From assembly GCA_949987705.1 (NCBI GenBank), contig OX465281.1, positions 202,107,112-202,171,111 on the forward strand: a DNA stretch of 64,000 nt, given 5' to 3'. The position numbers were made by a program, and so were the translations under genes. The stretch comes from Thereva unica. Lineage: Eukaryota > Arthropoda > Insecta > Diptera > Therevidae. Below, piece by piece: positions 34,062 to 45,524 of the stretch (positions are counted from its first letter, which is position 1; each line of letters opens with the position of its first letter). Below the pieces are notes generated by a model. The model was not told the origin of the DNA and did no database searches. It was given only the letters and a program-made list of their open reading frames with translations.

Positions 34062-34652
34062 TTAAAGCTCATACTCCTGTAACTACTATCAAAAGTTCGC
34101 TTATAAATAGAACAATTTACCTGTGAAACAATCTCCCACAACCTGTTTTCCGAACACTTACATCATCCAAGAGCTCAAACGTAAGATTCATCGCCACCTA
34201 CTCCAACACGAGGAGCAGGAGCAGTAAAAGAAGAGGTAGAAGCTATGCTGTATGGCCTGTTAAAATGCTGGGAAATTAATCAAGCGCTGCAAAAGGGCAA
34301 GAATGCAATGCTTCTAATTCATATGTTATGGAAGCTCTCTGGAAGCACGAACTCCATACTCCCATTTTTTGCTTTGTTTTTCCCAAGTTTTCTATTATTC
34401 CCCTTATTTGGGTTTTTGTAAATTGTGTATGGGTGCGTGGATGTATGCGCTCCAGCGGGCGCACCAAGAGTTTCGAAATTTTGTATGGGTCCATGAGGTC
34501 TCCCACGATGCACCTAGAAGCCCGATTTCCGAAATTCAAAATAGCCGCGCAAAGATGGCCGAAATTCAAAATGGCCGCACCTTCATAGTTGAATTTGCCA
34601 AATGTGTTCCGGTTACAAAGAAATTGGGTATCTTGGGGTTTTAGAAGCTGCA
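34062..34652. other. intergenic; short repeat shared with 58.4 kb
   Basis: 34316-34395 (ATTCATATGTTATGGAAGCT, CACGAACTCCATACTCCCAT, CAAGTTTTCTATT) matches 58418-58500. Another short match, AGAGCTCAAACGTAAGATTC at 34170, resembles 48604. No gene seen. Confidence 0.5.
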
Positions 34653-34735
34653 AATACAGTTGAATCTCGATTAACCGGGTCGCCCGGAACCAAGCCCGGC
34701 ACGGATAACTAAAATCCCGGTTAATCGAGTTTTAA
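34653..34735 (+). mobile_element. pogo/Tigger-like terminus
   Basis: ACAGTTGAATCTCGATTAAC followed by CGGG, then a CCCGGTTAATCGAG inverted copy 40 bp on. CAGTxGAAxCTCGATTAxCCG is a common start of pogo-type elements. I did not find the opposite end nearby, so this is an isolated end or a decayed MITE. Confidence 0.5.
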
Positions 34736-35377
34736 TATAATAATAATGTCCTGGCTGAACAGGGAGTTGTTGCTGCTCCTCATTCCACTCGTGAATGGTG
34801 CTCTGTCGTCTCCACATGAGCCTTCGAATTACTGGCACAGGCTCGTGCAGAAAGTTTAGCTTGCCTACACCCACTCTAACTTCGGCAATATATCTTGCAT
34901 ATGCAAAATATATAGCCTGAAGAAGCCGTTTGGCTGCCGGAGCTTTCAATATGGCAGTGGGAACAAACCCATTTTTTGCAAGCTCTACCTCCACTGCTCT
35001 GGATCCAAGTAGTTTCCGATGCACTGTTGTGCCTGATGCAAAACTTTTAAGGCGTGTTGTTTGTTGATTCCTTTTAGTTTGATATCAAGTATTGCTTTTA
35101 CCACAGCTTGTTGAATGTGCAAGCGCAATCAGAAATTCCTCAGCAGCGACTGTTATTTCCTTTGAATGGGCTGGATGATCAGTGAATTTAGTAGTGTAAA
35201 TAACGATAGTGGTTGAAAAATGCGGACGTAGAGTTGCAGAGGAAATATACATTGAGGGGAGTTTGGAGACGCATCATTATGGTCAGAGTTCAAGTTCTTT
35301 CTTTCTTCCCACATCCCGATCTCGGCACTGCCGGCGTCAGTGCCAGTATCGGTCAGCTGACGAGATTCTCCTTGCGT
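34736..35377. other. no recognisable gene
   Basis: About 640 bp. A 117-codon minus-strand frame (35024-34671) overlaps the pogo-like end and has no motif I recognise; it is probably chance or decayed transposon coding. Confidence 0.35.
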
Positions 35378-35440
35378 TAGGAGGCATAACACTCCAGCAA
35401 AGAGTATCCCGATAGCCCCGATGGTCATGAGAATGGCAGT
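35378..35440 (+). mobile_element. SINE fragment
   Basis: AGGAGGCATAACACTCCAGC and CCCCGATGGTCATGAGAATG match the central body of the SINE at 10438-10520. It directly precedes the LINE endonuclease at 35.47 kb. Confidence 0.55.
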
Positions 35441-35469
35441 GCCGGCTACGACGGAGGTTGACCTTGTGC

Positions 35470-36652
35470 ATACTAAACCACGATACAAAAATGTTTGTAC
35501 CTTCTCCACTAACATCCGCAGGCTGCAAGCGAATTTCTATTCGGTGATGTGCCATCTCTGTGTTTTTTCTCCCCCAATCTTCGCACTAAGTGAAACCCAA
35601 ATATTACCTAACGATGATTTAGATCGTCTCCAGATTTCTGGGTACACATTAGTGCACAACCTCTCCCCTCATAGGGGAATCGCCATTTACATTAGGAAAG
35701 ACGTAGCCTTCCAGAAGGTGTACAATAGTACAACTCCTGATTTCAACCATCTCTGTCTTAAAATTTTACTTCCAAAGCATGTCATTTTCTTCTGTTTTCT
35801 ATACAGGAGTCCTAATATCAGTAATGAAGCTTCCTCTTTAGCATTTGACGCTATCTCTGAACGTATCTCCGGTTTTTTATCCTCCCATCCGGACTGTGAG
35901 ATCATTGTTGCGGGTGATTTCAACGTTCACAACGTAAATTGGCTGAATTACTCAAATGGCACCAGTGTTTCTGGCAGGGATGCCGAGCTCTTTGCTGAGA
36001 CCAATCGTCAACGGCCCTATCGTCAACGGCCCTACGCGTATTTCTGACACTGCAGGTCAAAGACGCCACCTCCTTGATCTTTTTCTTACCTCGCACCCAA
36101 CAAAATATTCCGTCGAAATTGACTCTCCTCTGGGCAACTCAGATCACTGTCTAATCAGCGCCCACTTCCCATATCGATCTCCTACCCCAACTACGCCAGC
36201 TCCTAGGAGAACCGTTTGGCATTATGGAAAGGCCAAGTGGGGGGGGGGGCTGATTCGCTTTTTTCAATCTACTGACTGGGATCTATGTTTCCAGAACCGC
36301 GATGTCAACTTTGCCGCCCTATGTATTACTAACGTTTTATTGGCTAGCAGCATGAACCTATTCATTCCTCATTCCTCCAAATCCCTAAAGCCTAGGCAGC
36401 ATGGGTGGTTTAATCGGGAATGCATGAATGCAATTAAAACTAAAGAAGCCGCCTACAGAGAGTACAGATATTCTCCGAGCGAACTATCTAGACGTGAGTA
36501 CATCATGTTGAGAAATTCCTGTAAATCCACCATCAGGAAAGTTAAGGAATTATACGATGACAGGCTGAGAAATAAACTCATTAACTCCACTGCTGGCAGT
36601 AAAAAATTTTGGTCCTTGGTAACCTCCATCAGGAAGAATTTTACCTCACACA
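35470..36652 (+). pseudogene. LINE ORF2 endonuclease domain and linker
   Basis: Open from 35421, with the endonuclease domain from about 35485: FSTNIRRLQANFYSV, PIFALSETQI (catalytic Glu), GIAIYIRKDV, LYRSPN (Tyr/Arg), IIVAGDFNVHNVNWLN (Asp and Asn), then DLFLTSHP and SPLGNSDHCLIS (the SDH motif). All canonical APE-type residues are visible. A one-base frame change near 35995 separates GRDAELFAE from the PTRISD part; a 15-bp tandem duplication sits beside it. A linker follows (HGWFNRECMNAIKTKEAAYREYR, EYIMLRNSCKSTIRKVK, SKKFWSLVTSIRKNFTS). The element breaks off at 36652, before RT. Same family as 18.8-21.9 kb and 58.7-59.4 kb. Confidence 0.85.
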
Positions 36653-36756
36653 CGTATGACCAAAGTCCGCGTAGTGTGGACGCACCATTAGACGACGAAA
36701 ATGAAGGTGAAGTGGACAGCTCCGGTAAACCAGATCCCGAGACATCCAGTGATTAA
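36653..36756 (+). other. acidic open-frame tail fused after the LINE breakpoint
   Basis: The LINE frame continues past the breakpoint for 34 codons rich in Asp, Glu, Ser and Pro (DDENEGEV, SSGKPDPETSSD) and stops at TAA 36754. Base composition is more coding-like than the AT-rich flank. It may be a fragment of another element or a host exon; I cannot assign it. Confidence 0.35.
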
Positions 36757-36784
36757 GAATAAATGGAAATAAATATAGGAATAT

Positions 36785-37483
36785 TTTTTCAATATACATA
36801 CTATGTATAGGTATATATTCGAAATAGTTTTTCTGTAAAAAAAACTCATACCTCTGGAAGTTGGTAGTGTAGAACCTTCGCTTTTACAGTTTTAGATAGG
36901 TGGGAGTATTCTGGGTATATTGCTACTTAATTCATGGAAGTAGATCATCGGGTTACCAAAATACAGGGTGATATGTAAACCTCTATCAAAAAAATTTCAA
37001 AACGCCCTAGTGGCTAAACCGTTACGATTTCAGCCCCCCTCCCATATGATGTTTTGTTTGTCTATCCGAAAGCCTACATATTTACAACTCGCCACTTTGT
37101 AGTAACTTTAGGTGGGACACTGCATAAAGAAAACAATATATATACGAAATAATTTTTCATAATTTTTGTTCTTTACCCTCCATTTTCCGACCAAACGAGA
37201 GGTTTTCCGGGGAAAGCTTAAATAACCTTTTTTATCGAGAATTTTCATAGCTTTAATTTTGTCCTCTTAACATTTTCCAATTTCGACGTTTTTCCCGAGC
37301 TCGGCCGGGAAAGCGTCGGAAGAGCCTTTCAATCGGATTTTCTCGTGATTTTCACAAAGTACGGCCCGGAACTCAACGGTTACCTTTCTGCTATTGCTAA
37401 ACTCCCACCATTCCAAATTTCATAAGCCTACAATTTTTTTTGCAGTTTTAGTGATTTTTTTACTCTGGAAACTGTACTATATA
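36785..37483 (-). mobile_element. single-arm copy of the foldback family
   Basis: Corresponds to the spacer plus right arm of 31477-34061: ATTCGAAATAGTTTTTCTGT, the TGGGAGTATTCTG block, ACAGGGTGATATGTAAACCT, CGCCCTAGTGGCTAAACCG, GTGGGACACTGCATAAAG and the terminal CTCTGGAAACTGTACTAT. It differs by small indels. The left arm is missing, so it is a solo arm or a recombination product. Confidence 0.85.
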
Positions 37484-37639
37484 CATATACGCTAAGTTCG
37501 GTTCCTTACCTTCTCTAGTCAAAGGAAAGATCACCCATTGGTTGTGTTAAGTTGTCATGGTACTTTTATTCAGTTCTGTTTATTATATCATTTTGGAAAG
37601 ATTTAGTCCGGTACCGTGTCTACAAATTATTGAGAAGAA

Positions 37640-38075
37640 GATCCACTGTTTTCTACTAAAATTTTGTTTAGCGATGATGCCAATTTCTGGGTTAATGGCT
37701 ACTTTAATAAGCAAAAAAGTATTTGAGCTAAATAAAAACGCAGAATTTCAAGGACAGCCATTACATCCAGACAAAACAACGGTGGAATTCATAGGTCTTC
37801 CAAAAAGGAGCCCATTAGAACGTTAGTTTGAATCCCATTATCACGCAAAGAAAACGGACTATTTGCTGCCTGAAATTGAGGTCTGTGATCTCGAAGACAT
37901 TTTATTTCGACAAGACGGCTCTAATTACTACCCAGCCAGTGAAACCATGAATTTATTGTGAGAACAATTCGGTGAGTAGTTAGTTTCACGCTTTGGAATT
38001 ACACGCTTAGATCATGCTATATCACCAGCAAAATTGACAAATCAAAATCCGGTGATAAAACAGAAACCGTAATGC
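37640..38075 (+). pseudogene. decayed mariner-like transposase fragment
   Basis: In one frame SDDANFWVNGYFNKQKS at about 37670, then after a shift ELNKNAEFQGQPLHPDKTTVEF (37730) and, from 37880, EVCDLEDILFRQDGSNYYPASETMNLL. These recall the S/D-E/D-AHFxxxGYVNKQN, PLHPxKxTVWCGL and DIWFQQDGAxxH motifs of mariner-type transposases, giving two of the catalytic Asp positions. Stops and frame changes occur between them, and the third acidic residue (SCDLTPLD-like segment) is not convincing. Ends not found. Confidence 0.6.
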
Positions 38076-38835
38076 CCAAACTGATAAAAGACACTCACCA
38101 ATGATGTGGATTGAGGCAGTGGTATACTCGTATAACCGTAATCACACCCATTTAGATGGAAAACAATTATTCACAGGAAATTGCTCCCGAATAAAATTGC
38201 GCTACGCGTTTTGCCAAATGAATGGATTCAAAGGATTTTACCGACAATTTTTTTTTTATTAAAATGCATTTTTCCCTAGGATATGTGCTGCGAAGGTATT
38301 TCGGATTTAATGAAGCTTTGCATAGAATTCGTGGTTTTTACGTTTTGGTTATATCACAGGAAATGTTTAACGTATGTTGGTTTTCAAGGACAACTTTTGT
38401 GGCAGAAAAGTGTAAGATGAAAATGGATATGGTAATATGGTACAGTGGACATTGCAAATCAATTCTCTGAAGTTTTGATTAGTACTTACACTAAAGATCG
38501 TAAATAACTGTTATATTTGTATTTTTAACTTAAAAAACCAAAGAGTAAATGTTGTCTGATATGCATAAAATTTATACTCGATACCAGCGAGCAATAATAA
38601 CAAGAGTGATTAGGTGAGTTAAAGATATCAAAGTAGAGATAGCAATAACATTAAGTGAAAATTCCAACAAAACAAATTAAAAAACGCGCGATGGAGATAC
38701 ATTTTATGCAAAAATCACTAGAGTATGAGTGAAACAGAAGATGTTTCTTGAATCCCCTATTGTAATGTTTGCATTCAAATGGAAGCAACATTGAAACATA
38801 GAATTTCAGTATGTATGGATAAAAATTTGGTGTTG
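38076..38835. other. no recognisable feature
   Basis: About 760 bp, AT-rich. An 82-codon frame at 38222-38470 shows no motif. Confidence 0.35.
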
Positions 38836-39305
38836 TCCAGTAGGAATTCTAGTAGATAAGACCTTACCGATGGAGCACTGAAATAAGTAGTCATCTGGTA
38901 AGCGGCACCCCTTATTTTCTTAGTGTTAAATGAGCCCTTATATAACCCATTTCAAGAGAAGGCAGATGGTAAGGTGTACCCAAACAAATGTGAATTTGTT
39001 CGATGACTCATTTGCTTTCGTATTTTTGTAATACCCCAGTAGGACTTGTAAGCTTACAGAAGTACTGAAAAGAGCGCTTACCAGTAAGGGGTTGGCCTTA
39101 CCATACCCCTTACACATGAGCAGTTCTGTAAATACCCTAAGGTAAGTACTTATGTAACTATTCTAGGGAAAGTAGAAAAGTAAAGCCTTACCTCCTATTA
39201 CATCGTGTGTGAAAACAAGCACTTATATAAGGGGTATGGTAAGGCCTACCCCTTACTAGTAAGTGCTTATTTCAGTACTTCTGTAAGCTTGCAGGTCCTA
39301 CTAGG
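38836..39305. mobile_element. CCCAGTAGG MITE family, copy B (composite)
   Basis: 38836 starts like copies A and C (CCAGTAGGAATTCTAG). At 39035 a second CCCAGTAGGACTTGTAAGC start appears, and 39035-39305 is by itself a complete element with inverted arms of roughly 100 bp (AGCTTACAGAAGTACTGA at the left mirrored by TCAGTACTTCTGTAAGCT at the right). So an inner palindromic unit sits in, or replaced half of, an A/C-type copy. Confidence 0.8.
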
Positions 39306-40431
39306 TGCTACAGCACTCCAGTTACGTGATTGCACTTCTATTGTCCCTTATTGTCTACTCATACTTCCCCTTCATTTTTTATCTTTCTTCCACACACATT
39401 GCGTGTAGTGTTAAAGTTATGCTGACTCCTTTTATCATAGAAATATGACTTCTTTGATGTTTTGACTTTTTCACTCGCATTGAAATTTTTATCAGCTGAT
39501 CTCAAGGATACTGAAACATTTTTCAAAGTTTGTTCTAGTATCTAGCTCATCACTCTTAATATTATTGCTTGCTGTCGATACTCAGAACAACGGGTTATAC
39601 ACGCTGGTGGGGTAACTTATAAATTTATACCCACATCCCAACTAGTTTATTTTTCCGATTGTTTTGTTTGCTTCAAGAAGTAAAATAACAAAATTTCCCA
39701 CTAAACTACGCATTACACACTTCACGTACAATAAACCAATGACTGGCGCCCATGTTTCTTTAGTGCCTCGAAAGCCTTAAGTATGATAATCCAAAGGCCG
39801 ATTGCACATAACGAAAATATTATGCACTTGGCCTTTATATGCCCGTCGTATATCCTTATATACAGCTCAGTACTTGCCTTTGGGTCAAGTTTGGCCGTCC
39901 TGGAATCGTACGTGCTTCCGTTAAAAATTGATAAAAACTCGACGACCACCATATGCTCCTTAAAACCCCCAAGCGGCCGGTTTTCGACCGTTGTAAGGCC
40001 ATTTTATATTTTTACTCGGATGAACTAATGATGGCTCTGACCATGGCAGAAACACTGTTTCTCCTTCCCAACCATCGCGTAAAGGGCCCTGATGGAACGA
40101 CAGATTGGGCACAATGCGGAGAAAAGGTAGGAGATAGTTCAGGGTTTACAGGTTTATCCTAATAGGTTACAATAAATAGTTGAGACGTTCCAAAAGGGCT
40201 ACCTGAAGGCAGTATTGCGAGAGCCTCTACTAGAGACAACTAGACTCCTTAGGGTTAGAAGAAGAACGTTTATCAGAGAGCTTATGAAACCCGCTCAAGT
40301 CCGTTCACTAAATGCCGTGGTTCGGCGGGCAAACGGTCTTTTTCGTTACTGGAGTAGGTGGGCAATGTGCTTAACTTGGTCGCGGTGCTCACCATAAGGG
40401 TTGCCCCACACTCACATAATCTATATATACA
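39306..40431. other. mostly unassigned; one candidate minus-strand frame
   Basis: Apart from the frame listed at 39722-39985, no gene or repeat is evident. An 80-bp block near 40215-40330 has a balanced composition but no recognisable protein. Confidence 0.35.
39722..39985 (-). CDS. possible exon of an unknown membrane protein
   Basis: A minus-strand frame runs from about 39985 through HMVVVEFLSIFNGSTY, an RTAKLDPKAS segment, and a hydrophobic stretch CIIFSLCAIGLWIIILKAF long enough to span a membrane, then a Lys-rich end and a stop at 39722-39724. Composition is more protein-like than most frames here and the GC content is locally higher. I do not recognise the family. It could be one exon of a host gene, a gene fragment carried by a transposon, or chance; no splice sites were convincing. 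Confidence 0.25.
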   Translation of the reverse strand, partial: ENRPLGGFKEHMVVVEFLSIFNGSTYDSRTAKLDPKASTELYIRIYDGHIKAKCIIFSLCAIGLWIIILKAFEALKKHGRQSLVYCT

Positions 40432-40690
40432 GGGTGTATCAGTTAAAATGTCGAAACGCCTGGCTGTGGATAGGTCTTGGATAGACGAACAAAAAATCGT
40501 AGGGAGGGGGGATTTAGCCGTGTTGGCGTTTTGAATTTTTTGGGTAAAGGTTTACATACCCTGTATTTTTGTTACCCTATTAGATATTTTCATGAGCAAG
40601 CCGCCAATAGTAGAATACTCCCACCTACCTAATACTGTAAAAGTCAAGGTTTCAACCCACCAACGTCCAGAGTTATGAGTCGTCAAGGTG
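40432..40690 (+). mobile_element. diverged relative of the foldback arm
   Basis: Starts ATACAGGGTGTATCAGTTAA; continues GATAGGTCTTGGATAGACGA, AGGAGGGGGGATTTAGCCG (compare CGGAGGGGGGCAGAAATCG at 31900), GGCGTTTTGAATTTTTTGGG, TTTACATACCCTGTATTTTT, ACTCCCACCTACCTAA and CCAACGTCCAGAGTTATGAG. Same order as the left arm of 31477-34061, with deletions. Confidence 0.7.
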
Positions 40691-42435
40691 AAACTTGATT
40701 GAGAAACAAGCTTTCAGTCAGCTGACAGTATTCCGAATTCGTACAGCATCCAGCAGGTCAATAATGTCAAACCTTTTCTATCTTTTGAACTAATTGAACT
40801 ACTAAACATGACGACCTGGTATTAAAACACGAGGTACCTAAAGTCCATTCTCTAAGCCCAAACAAAATTCACTAAAGAAACAGGATACCTAGACAAAAAC
40901 AAGTCGTTACCTTTTTCAGTTGCTGCAATTTAAACTTTTCAACCAATAATATATTTTCCAATGTTCTAACACTTCACACTAACGAGATACATGTACCCTT
41001 TCTTATGTGTGATTCTGAGCTACACCATATATGTGAAAAGTGTTTATATGAAAGGATAAAACCGTGCCTTCTATTATTTGCGTAACCGGTAACCTGTCTT
41101 GTTTGTTAAACAAAGGACGTCAAAATTGTCTGCAGGTAAGGCTCACAAGGCATCTTTAACCTTTTCAAAGAATACTCGATATCGAAAGGAATCAGAGCCA
41201 AAATTTACGACTCGCAATAAGGGGAGAAAATCCGCTACAAACAAATATGAATCAATTTCGTGCACGGTTGAATATATTTCTTATGCGTGCTCGCCCGCCA
41301 CCTACCTGTGTACATCGAAAAATTTTGTTTCTATAAAATATAATCTACTTTTAAATTTATACATGTATTCAAACTTTCTCTCAAGGACTTTAATTCGATT
41401 GAGAAATATTTCCTCTTCGTCATCGAACAAAGAAAATAAAAGGAGAACAGCTTTGAGAATTTTCTTAAATTATGTATCTGGAAGGGCTGCTTTAATTTTT
41501 TGGGCATAGCAGGAAGCTATTGTTAACGAAATCAGTATTGAAGTTGCCCACTGTTGTGGCATATTTTTTACGCAACTTCCGTATAGTATTATGATACGTA
41601 ATTGTATACTTATAGCTTTGGCTAATATTGACCAATATCAGCTTTTGCCATACCTCTGCGAATAGTCAACAAAAAGGATCCCTTTTGGTGTGCCGGAAAA
41701 CAAAGGCCGCAGCTCCCCCAAAATACTTGGTTGGATTGTTGGCGGATCAAAAGAGGAGAGCCCCTTTCCTCATCCCTCATCGCCAGAGCTTGATCCATTG
41801 TGATGAATTTGCTACGAAGATTTTTCCGGGGTTTAACGAAATTTGTTGTTCTGTGAAATTTGATATTGCTCCTTCGTGCTATTGCTTTCGTCAATAGTAT
41901 CTTGTTGTCATTAAGCTTTGAAGCACCTTTAGTCGATGGAACAGGATATTAAATACCTTGCATTTCACTTGCTTGCTGATGAATCATTTAATGTATAGCA
42001 ACGTTCAATTGGCTCCATCTATTCAGTTCTAAAGGATCGATTTAATGAACATGCTTTGATAACTAATTAACTAGAATGTGTGATGGTATGTTAAGTAACT
42101 GAATGATATAAATTAAATTGATTAAAGCAATGTTTCGACTTAATAAAAATTTTGAAATAAGAGAGATATTCCTGCTAAACCTACTTTATTTCTACGAATT
42201 CTCTTATTCAATTTATAGGGAAGTGATTTGAATCGAAAACCGAAATCGAAATTTTCAACGTACATATTTTCATTTTTCAAGGTCCCAATAGCATTTTAAG
42301 CAAAAATTTGAGATGTGTGTATTTGTGCGTACGTATGTGGTCATTTTGTCCTGCACGATAACGACTTCGTTAAGGTGTCGTATTAACGGAAATATGATGT
42401 GAAAAGATTTTTACTAATTCGGTCGACCCGTTTTT
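40691..42435. other. no recognisable feature
   Basis: About 1.75 kb. A 136-codon frame at 41099-41509 is low complexity at its N-terminus and not convincing. Overlapping frames on both strands at 41622-41897 also lack motifs. Confidence 0.4.
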
Positions 42436-43165
42436 GAAGTAAAACTTCTTTAGGGACGTTTGCTTAAAAAAATTTACATGAGGAGTGAATCAATTTCATT
42501 CGCGTAACGCTCTCACACATGAAAAATCGTCAGAACTTTCGTATAACGATGGGAAATGGGGCGGATGGGGTACAAGAGACGAAGAAATTCAGGGCTGTGT
42601 GTGCAATAGTTAAAATACAGTCTGCCTTACTGCATAAATTTTCTGGCATGTTAGCTAGCTTGTCGCCCAGACTTTGCTTTATTTCATTATAGGAATACAA
42701 ATTCACCATTATGTAGAGGTGAATTATTTCAGATTTTTCTTGTGGTTTGGTCACTGGCCGGGCTTATGCCGCGGACACTTTGGAGTTGACTGACATGTTG
42801 GAAGCGGCATATACGACAAGAATTTTCGGCGCAGCCTGAGCAAGTGGATCTGCTTTTTGGCGTCTCCAAACATGTGGCACTGCCGGGAAGTTACGGTATA
42901 ATCACTTGAGACTTTCTTAAAATGCCAAACGATGTAAATAAATATGAAAAAATGAACAATACGTCTTTCTTACGTTTATTTTGTTATTGCCTCCAATATA
43001 AAATACTTTTTGCACGCTTCAATTGATAAAACCGAATTTTTAAAACCGTATGCCCAGTGGTTTGGGTGCTTAGAATACCAAAGGGAGTGGTGAATTAAAT
43101 GTGTGAGGTGCTCTTGTTTTAAATTGGCACCCACTTCCCCTTTGGTGAGATGTGCTGGACCTTTC
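42436..43165. repeat. dispersed repeat H, copy 2
   Basis: Begins GAAGTAAAACTTCTTTAGGG after a T run; matches 262-560 at both ends. The central 430 bp absent from copy 1 includes the minus-strand frame 42754-42530 (EKSEIIHLY, GDKLANMPENLCSKADC), possibly a protein remnant of the parent element. Ends with GGTGAATTAAATGTGTGAGG and TTAAATTGGCACCCACTTCC. Confidence 0.7.
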
Positions 43166-43224
43166 CCCTTTTTAAATTACAATTTTGCACAAATCGACGA
43201 ATCGTTTATGTCAAAACATTACAC

Positions 43225-43450
43225 TGTTGTGAAAATCGTTCCTTTATATGTTTTTTGGGTCGCTGATTACGAAAATCGGGGTCCCACAGTCTTAAAATAT
43301 GCATGTCACCTTATATGCTTAAAAACTTCCTTTTTTAAGGATTTTCGCGATAATTTTAATTATAATCAAAAACAATTTAATAAAATACATTTTTTGCAAA
43401 ATTTATATTCAAAAGTGGTTGATTTATAACAAAGCAAATTTTATGATAAG
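43225..43450. repeat. dispersed repeat shared with 46.04 kb
   Basis: CCTTTATATGTTTTTTGGGT, CGCTGATTACGAAAATCGGG and a GATTTTCGCGATAATTTTAA block reappear at 46045-46200 with about 75-80% similarity by eye. AT-rich afterwards. No gene. Confidence 0.55.
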
Positions 43451-43721
43451 GGATAATAGTAAAGGCCTGAAACTATCCCTGCATCGTCTGAAAATATAAA
43501 GGTTTGAAAAAAATGTTTCTTCAACTTTAATTAATTTAATCAGCTAAAATAAATTATTTTCAACTATGCCTAGAAAGAAGAATTTGAAAAAAGGTTGATT
43601 GTTTTTTGCATTACTTTTTGCTCCCTTTAAATTTAATTGGCTCCCTAAAAGATTGTATGGGACGAAGAAATCAGGTAATTGGCTAGGTGGCCATAAAGGG
43701 TGCCAATACCATACTCAAGTA

Positions 43722-43815
43722 GACTGGCTCTCGTTCGCGTAGGTAAAGCGGCTCGCGTAAGTAAAGCTTCATTGGATGTGGTTGGCGGACTGCTTGGTAA
43801 AACAATACTTGGATT
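43722..43815. repeat. dispersed repeat R, partial copy 3
   Basis: GACTGGCTCTCGTTCGCGTA, GGTTGGCGGACTGCTTGGTA resemble CTCTCGTTCGATACG and TTAGTTGGGGGACTGCTT of copies at 960 and 5738. Confidence 0.4.
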
Positions 43816-45159
43816 TGGAATAGTCTATGCCGATGCTATTATTAATGATCATGAATGTAGCGTATCCAAGCGTACATGCGTTCAATTCGTTGATAAATAA
43901 TATAGAAGTGTGTGTATTCAAATGCGACCTAACGAAATGTTTCAAGAGTGGAATGCATGCCACGCAAAGCTCGGACTTTTAACTTTTTCTGTAATGCCGC
44001 ATTCGAAATAGCGCACACAAGTCTCCACAACAAACACAGGCACCTTGCATGCACTCGTTACTTAAATTTTCGGGCTATGTGTGAAAGCCGGGACGGAAAA
44101 AAAACCATGCAATTTTATGAACCTCTGAATGCAATGCATGTACGCTTGCATACATATGTCACCAGCTTACTTCCATGAGGCGAATGTTTAGATTTTCGTG
44201 TCTGTGGCGGTAGTATCCATGCCTGTGGCGGAAGCGTGCATACCCGTGTGGGAGGCGCACTTAAATGCTATACGTACTAGGTGCACCGCGTGTATGCTTT
44301 TAGGAAAATTAGCCAATAACAATTATTTTTACTCGGTTACTTTTAGGTTTTAATTCAAATAGGAATTCATAAATATTGATATTTTCAAATAGTATTTGAA
44401 TCAAGTCCGTCAGTAGTTTCGTCACTATTCTTCCTGCATCTGTCGTTGGCCTGAATATTCTCAAGCGTACACTATAGATCCGACAGACTTTCCACTACAT
44501 CTATTGCATATTACTAGCCGTTGGGCACAAAAGTTTTACTTCTGAAGCGTGGTCTTAAGCACACTCATGTTTTTTTTTTTTTTTGCAGTTTTAGTGATTT
44601 TTTTACTTTCTTTTGAACAAAAAATATTTCGTTTCTGGACTAAAAATTTATACAATCTTATTTCGAGAAAAACATAATGCTCGTAAAATATGAGTTTTGA
44701 GCGAAGAAATACAATTGCTCAAGACAATGAAACGAAGACTATCGAATTGCTGGGATCAAGAAAATTTTTCTATCAGTGCAACAAACCTTTCTCAATTCAC
44801 GAAACTACATTTTTGTTCATTATACAACGCTTCACTTTGGAAGACATTACCACAAGCAGCAAAAGCGGTGTGGTTGGCAACGAGCAAGAGAATGGCAATT
44901 TCACTTACCGCCTCATATAACGACCACTTCTTCAAACCCAAGCCGAAAACCGACCTCAGGACGTGAACCATCCGTACATGGTAGAGTTCGTACCAAAAGA
45001 GATGAATCTTAAAAGTCGCAATTTCCATGCACAATGACAACGCATTTCGAAAGGAAAATTTGAAAAAACATAATCTCATGTCTTATTCCGATGTGCGCAA
45101 TGTTTATTTCAGTGCAATTTTCATTTCCCTACAGTATACCATATTGCGCCCCTTCCACG
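43816..45159. other. no recognisable gene; foldback-end scrap at 44581
   Basis: 44581-44607 (GCAGTTTTAGTGATTTTTTT after a T run) equals the subterminal part of the foldback family. 44690-45012 holds overlapping frames on both strands without motifs. Confidence 0.45.
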
Positions 45160-45524
45160 CCCAGTAGGAATTCTAGTAAGATCTTACCGATTTGAGCACT
45201 GAAATAAGTAGTCATCAGGTAAGCGGTACCCCTTATTTTCTTGGTGTTAAATGAGCCCTTATATAACCCACTACAACAGAAGGCTGATGGCTAGGTGTAG
45301 TCCAGAATTAGACGCAAACAAGTGAAAATTTGCTCGATGCAGTTCTCTCAGTACTCTAAGGTAAGTACTTATATAACTACTCTAGAGGAAGTAAAAAAGT
45401 AAGGCCTTACTTCCTATGACATCGTGTGTAAAAATAAGAACTTCTATAAGGGGTATGGTAAGGCTTATCCCTTACTAGTAAGTGCTTATTTCAGTACTTC
45501 TGTAAGCTTACAGGTCCTACTGGG
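45160..45524. mobile_element. CCCAGTAGG-ended MITE, copy C, 365 bp
   Basis: CCCAGTAGGAATTCTAG at the left, GCTTACAGGTCCTACTGGG at the right. The interior is colinear with copy A without repeat R, so copy C serves as the empty site for that insertion. No obvious target duplication. Confidence 0.85.

Noticed and set aside
41099..41509. 136-codon gene
   Set aside because: Basic low-complexity start, no motif, no splice context; likely chance.
41622..41897. pair of about 90-codon frames on opposite strands
   Set aside because: Mirror frames over the same bases without motifs.
44690..45079. gene in 44.7-45.1 kb
   Set aside because: Three plus frames and one minus frame overlap; none has a motif or a repeat partner.
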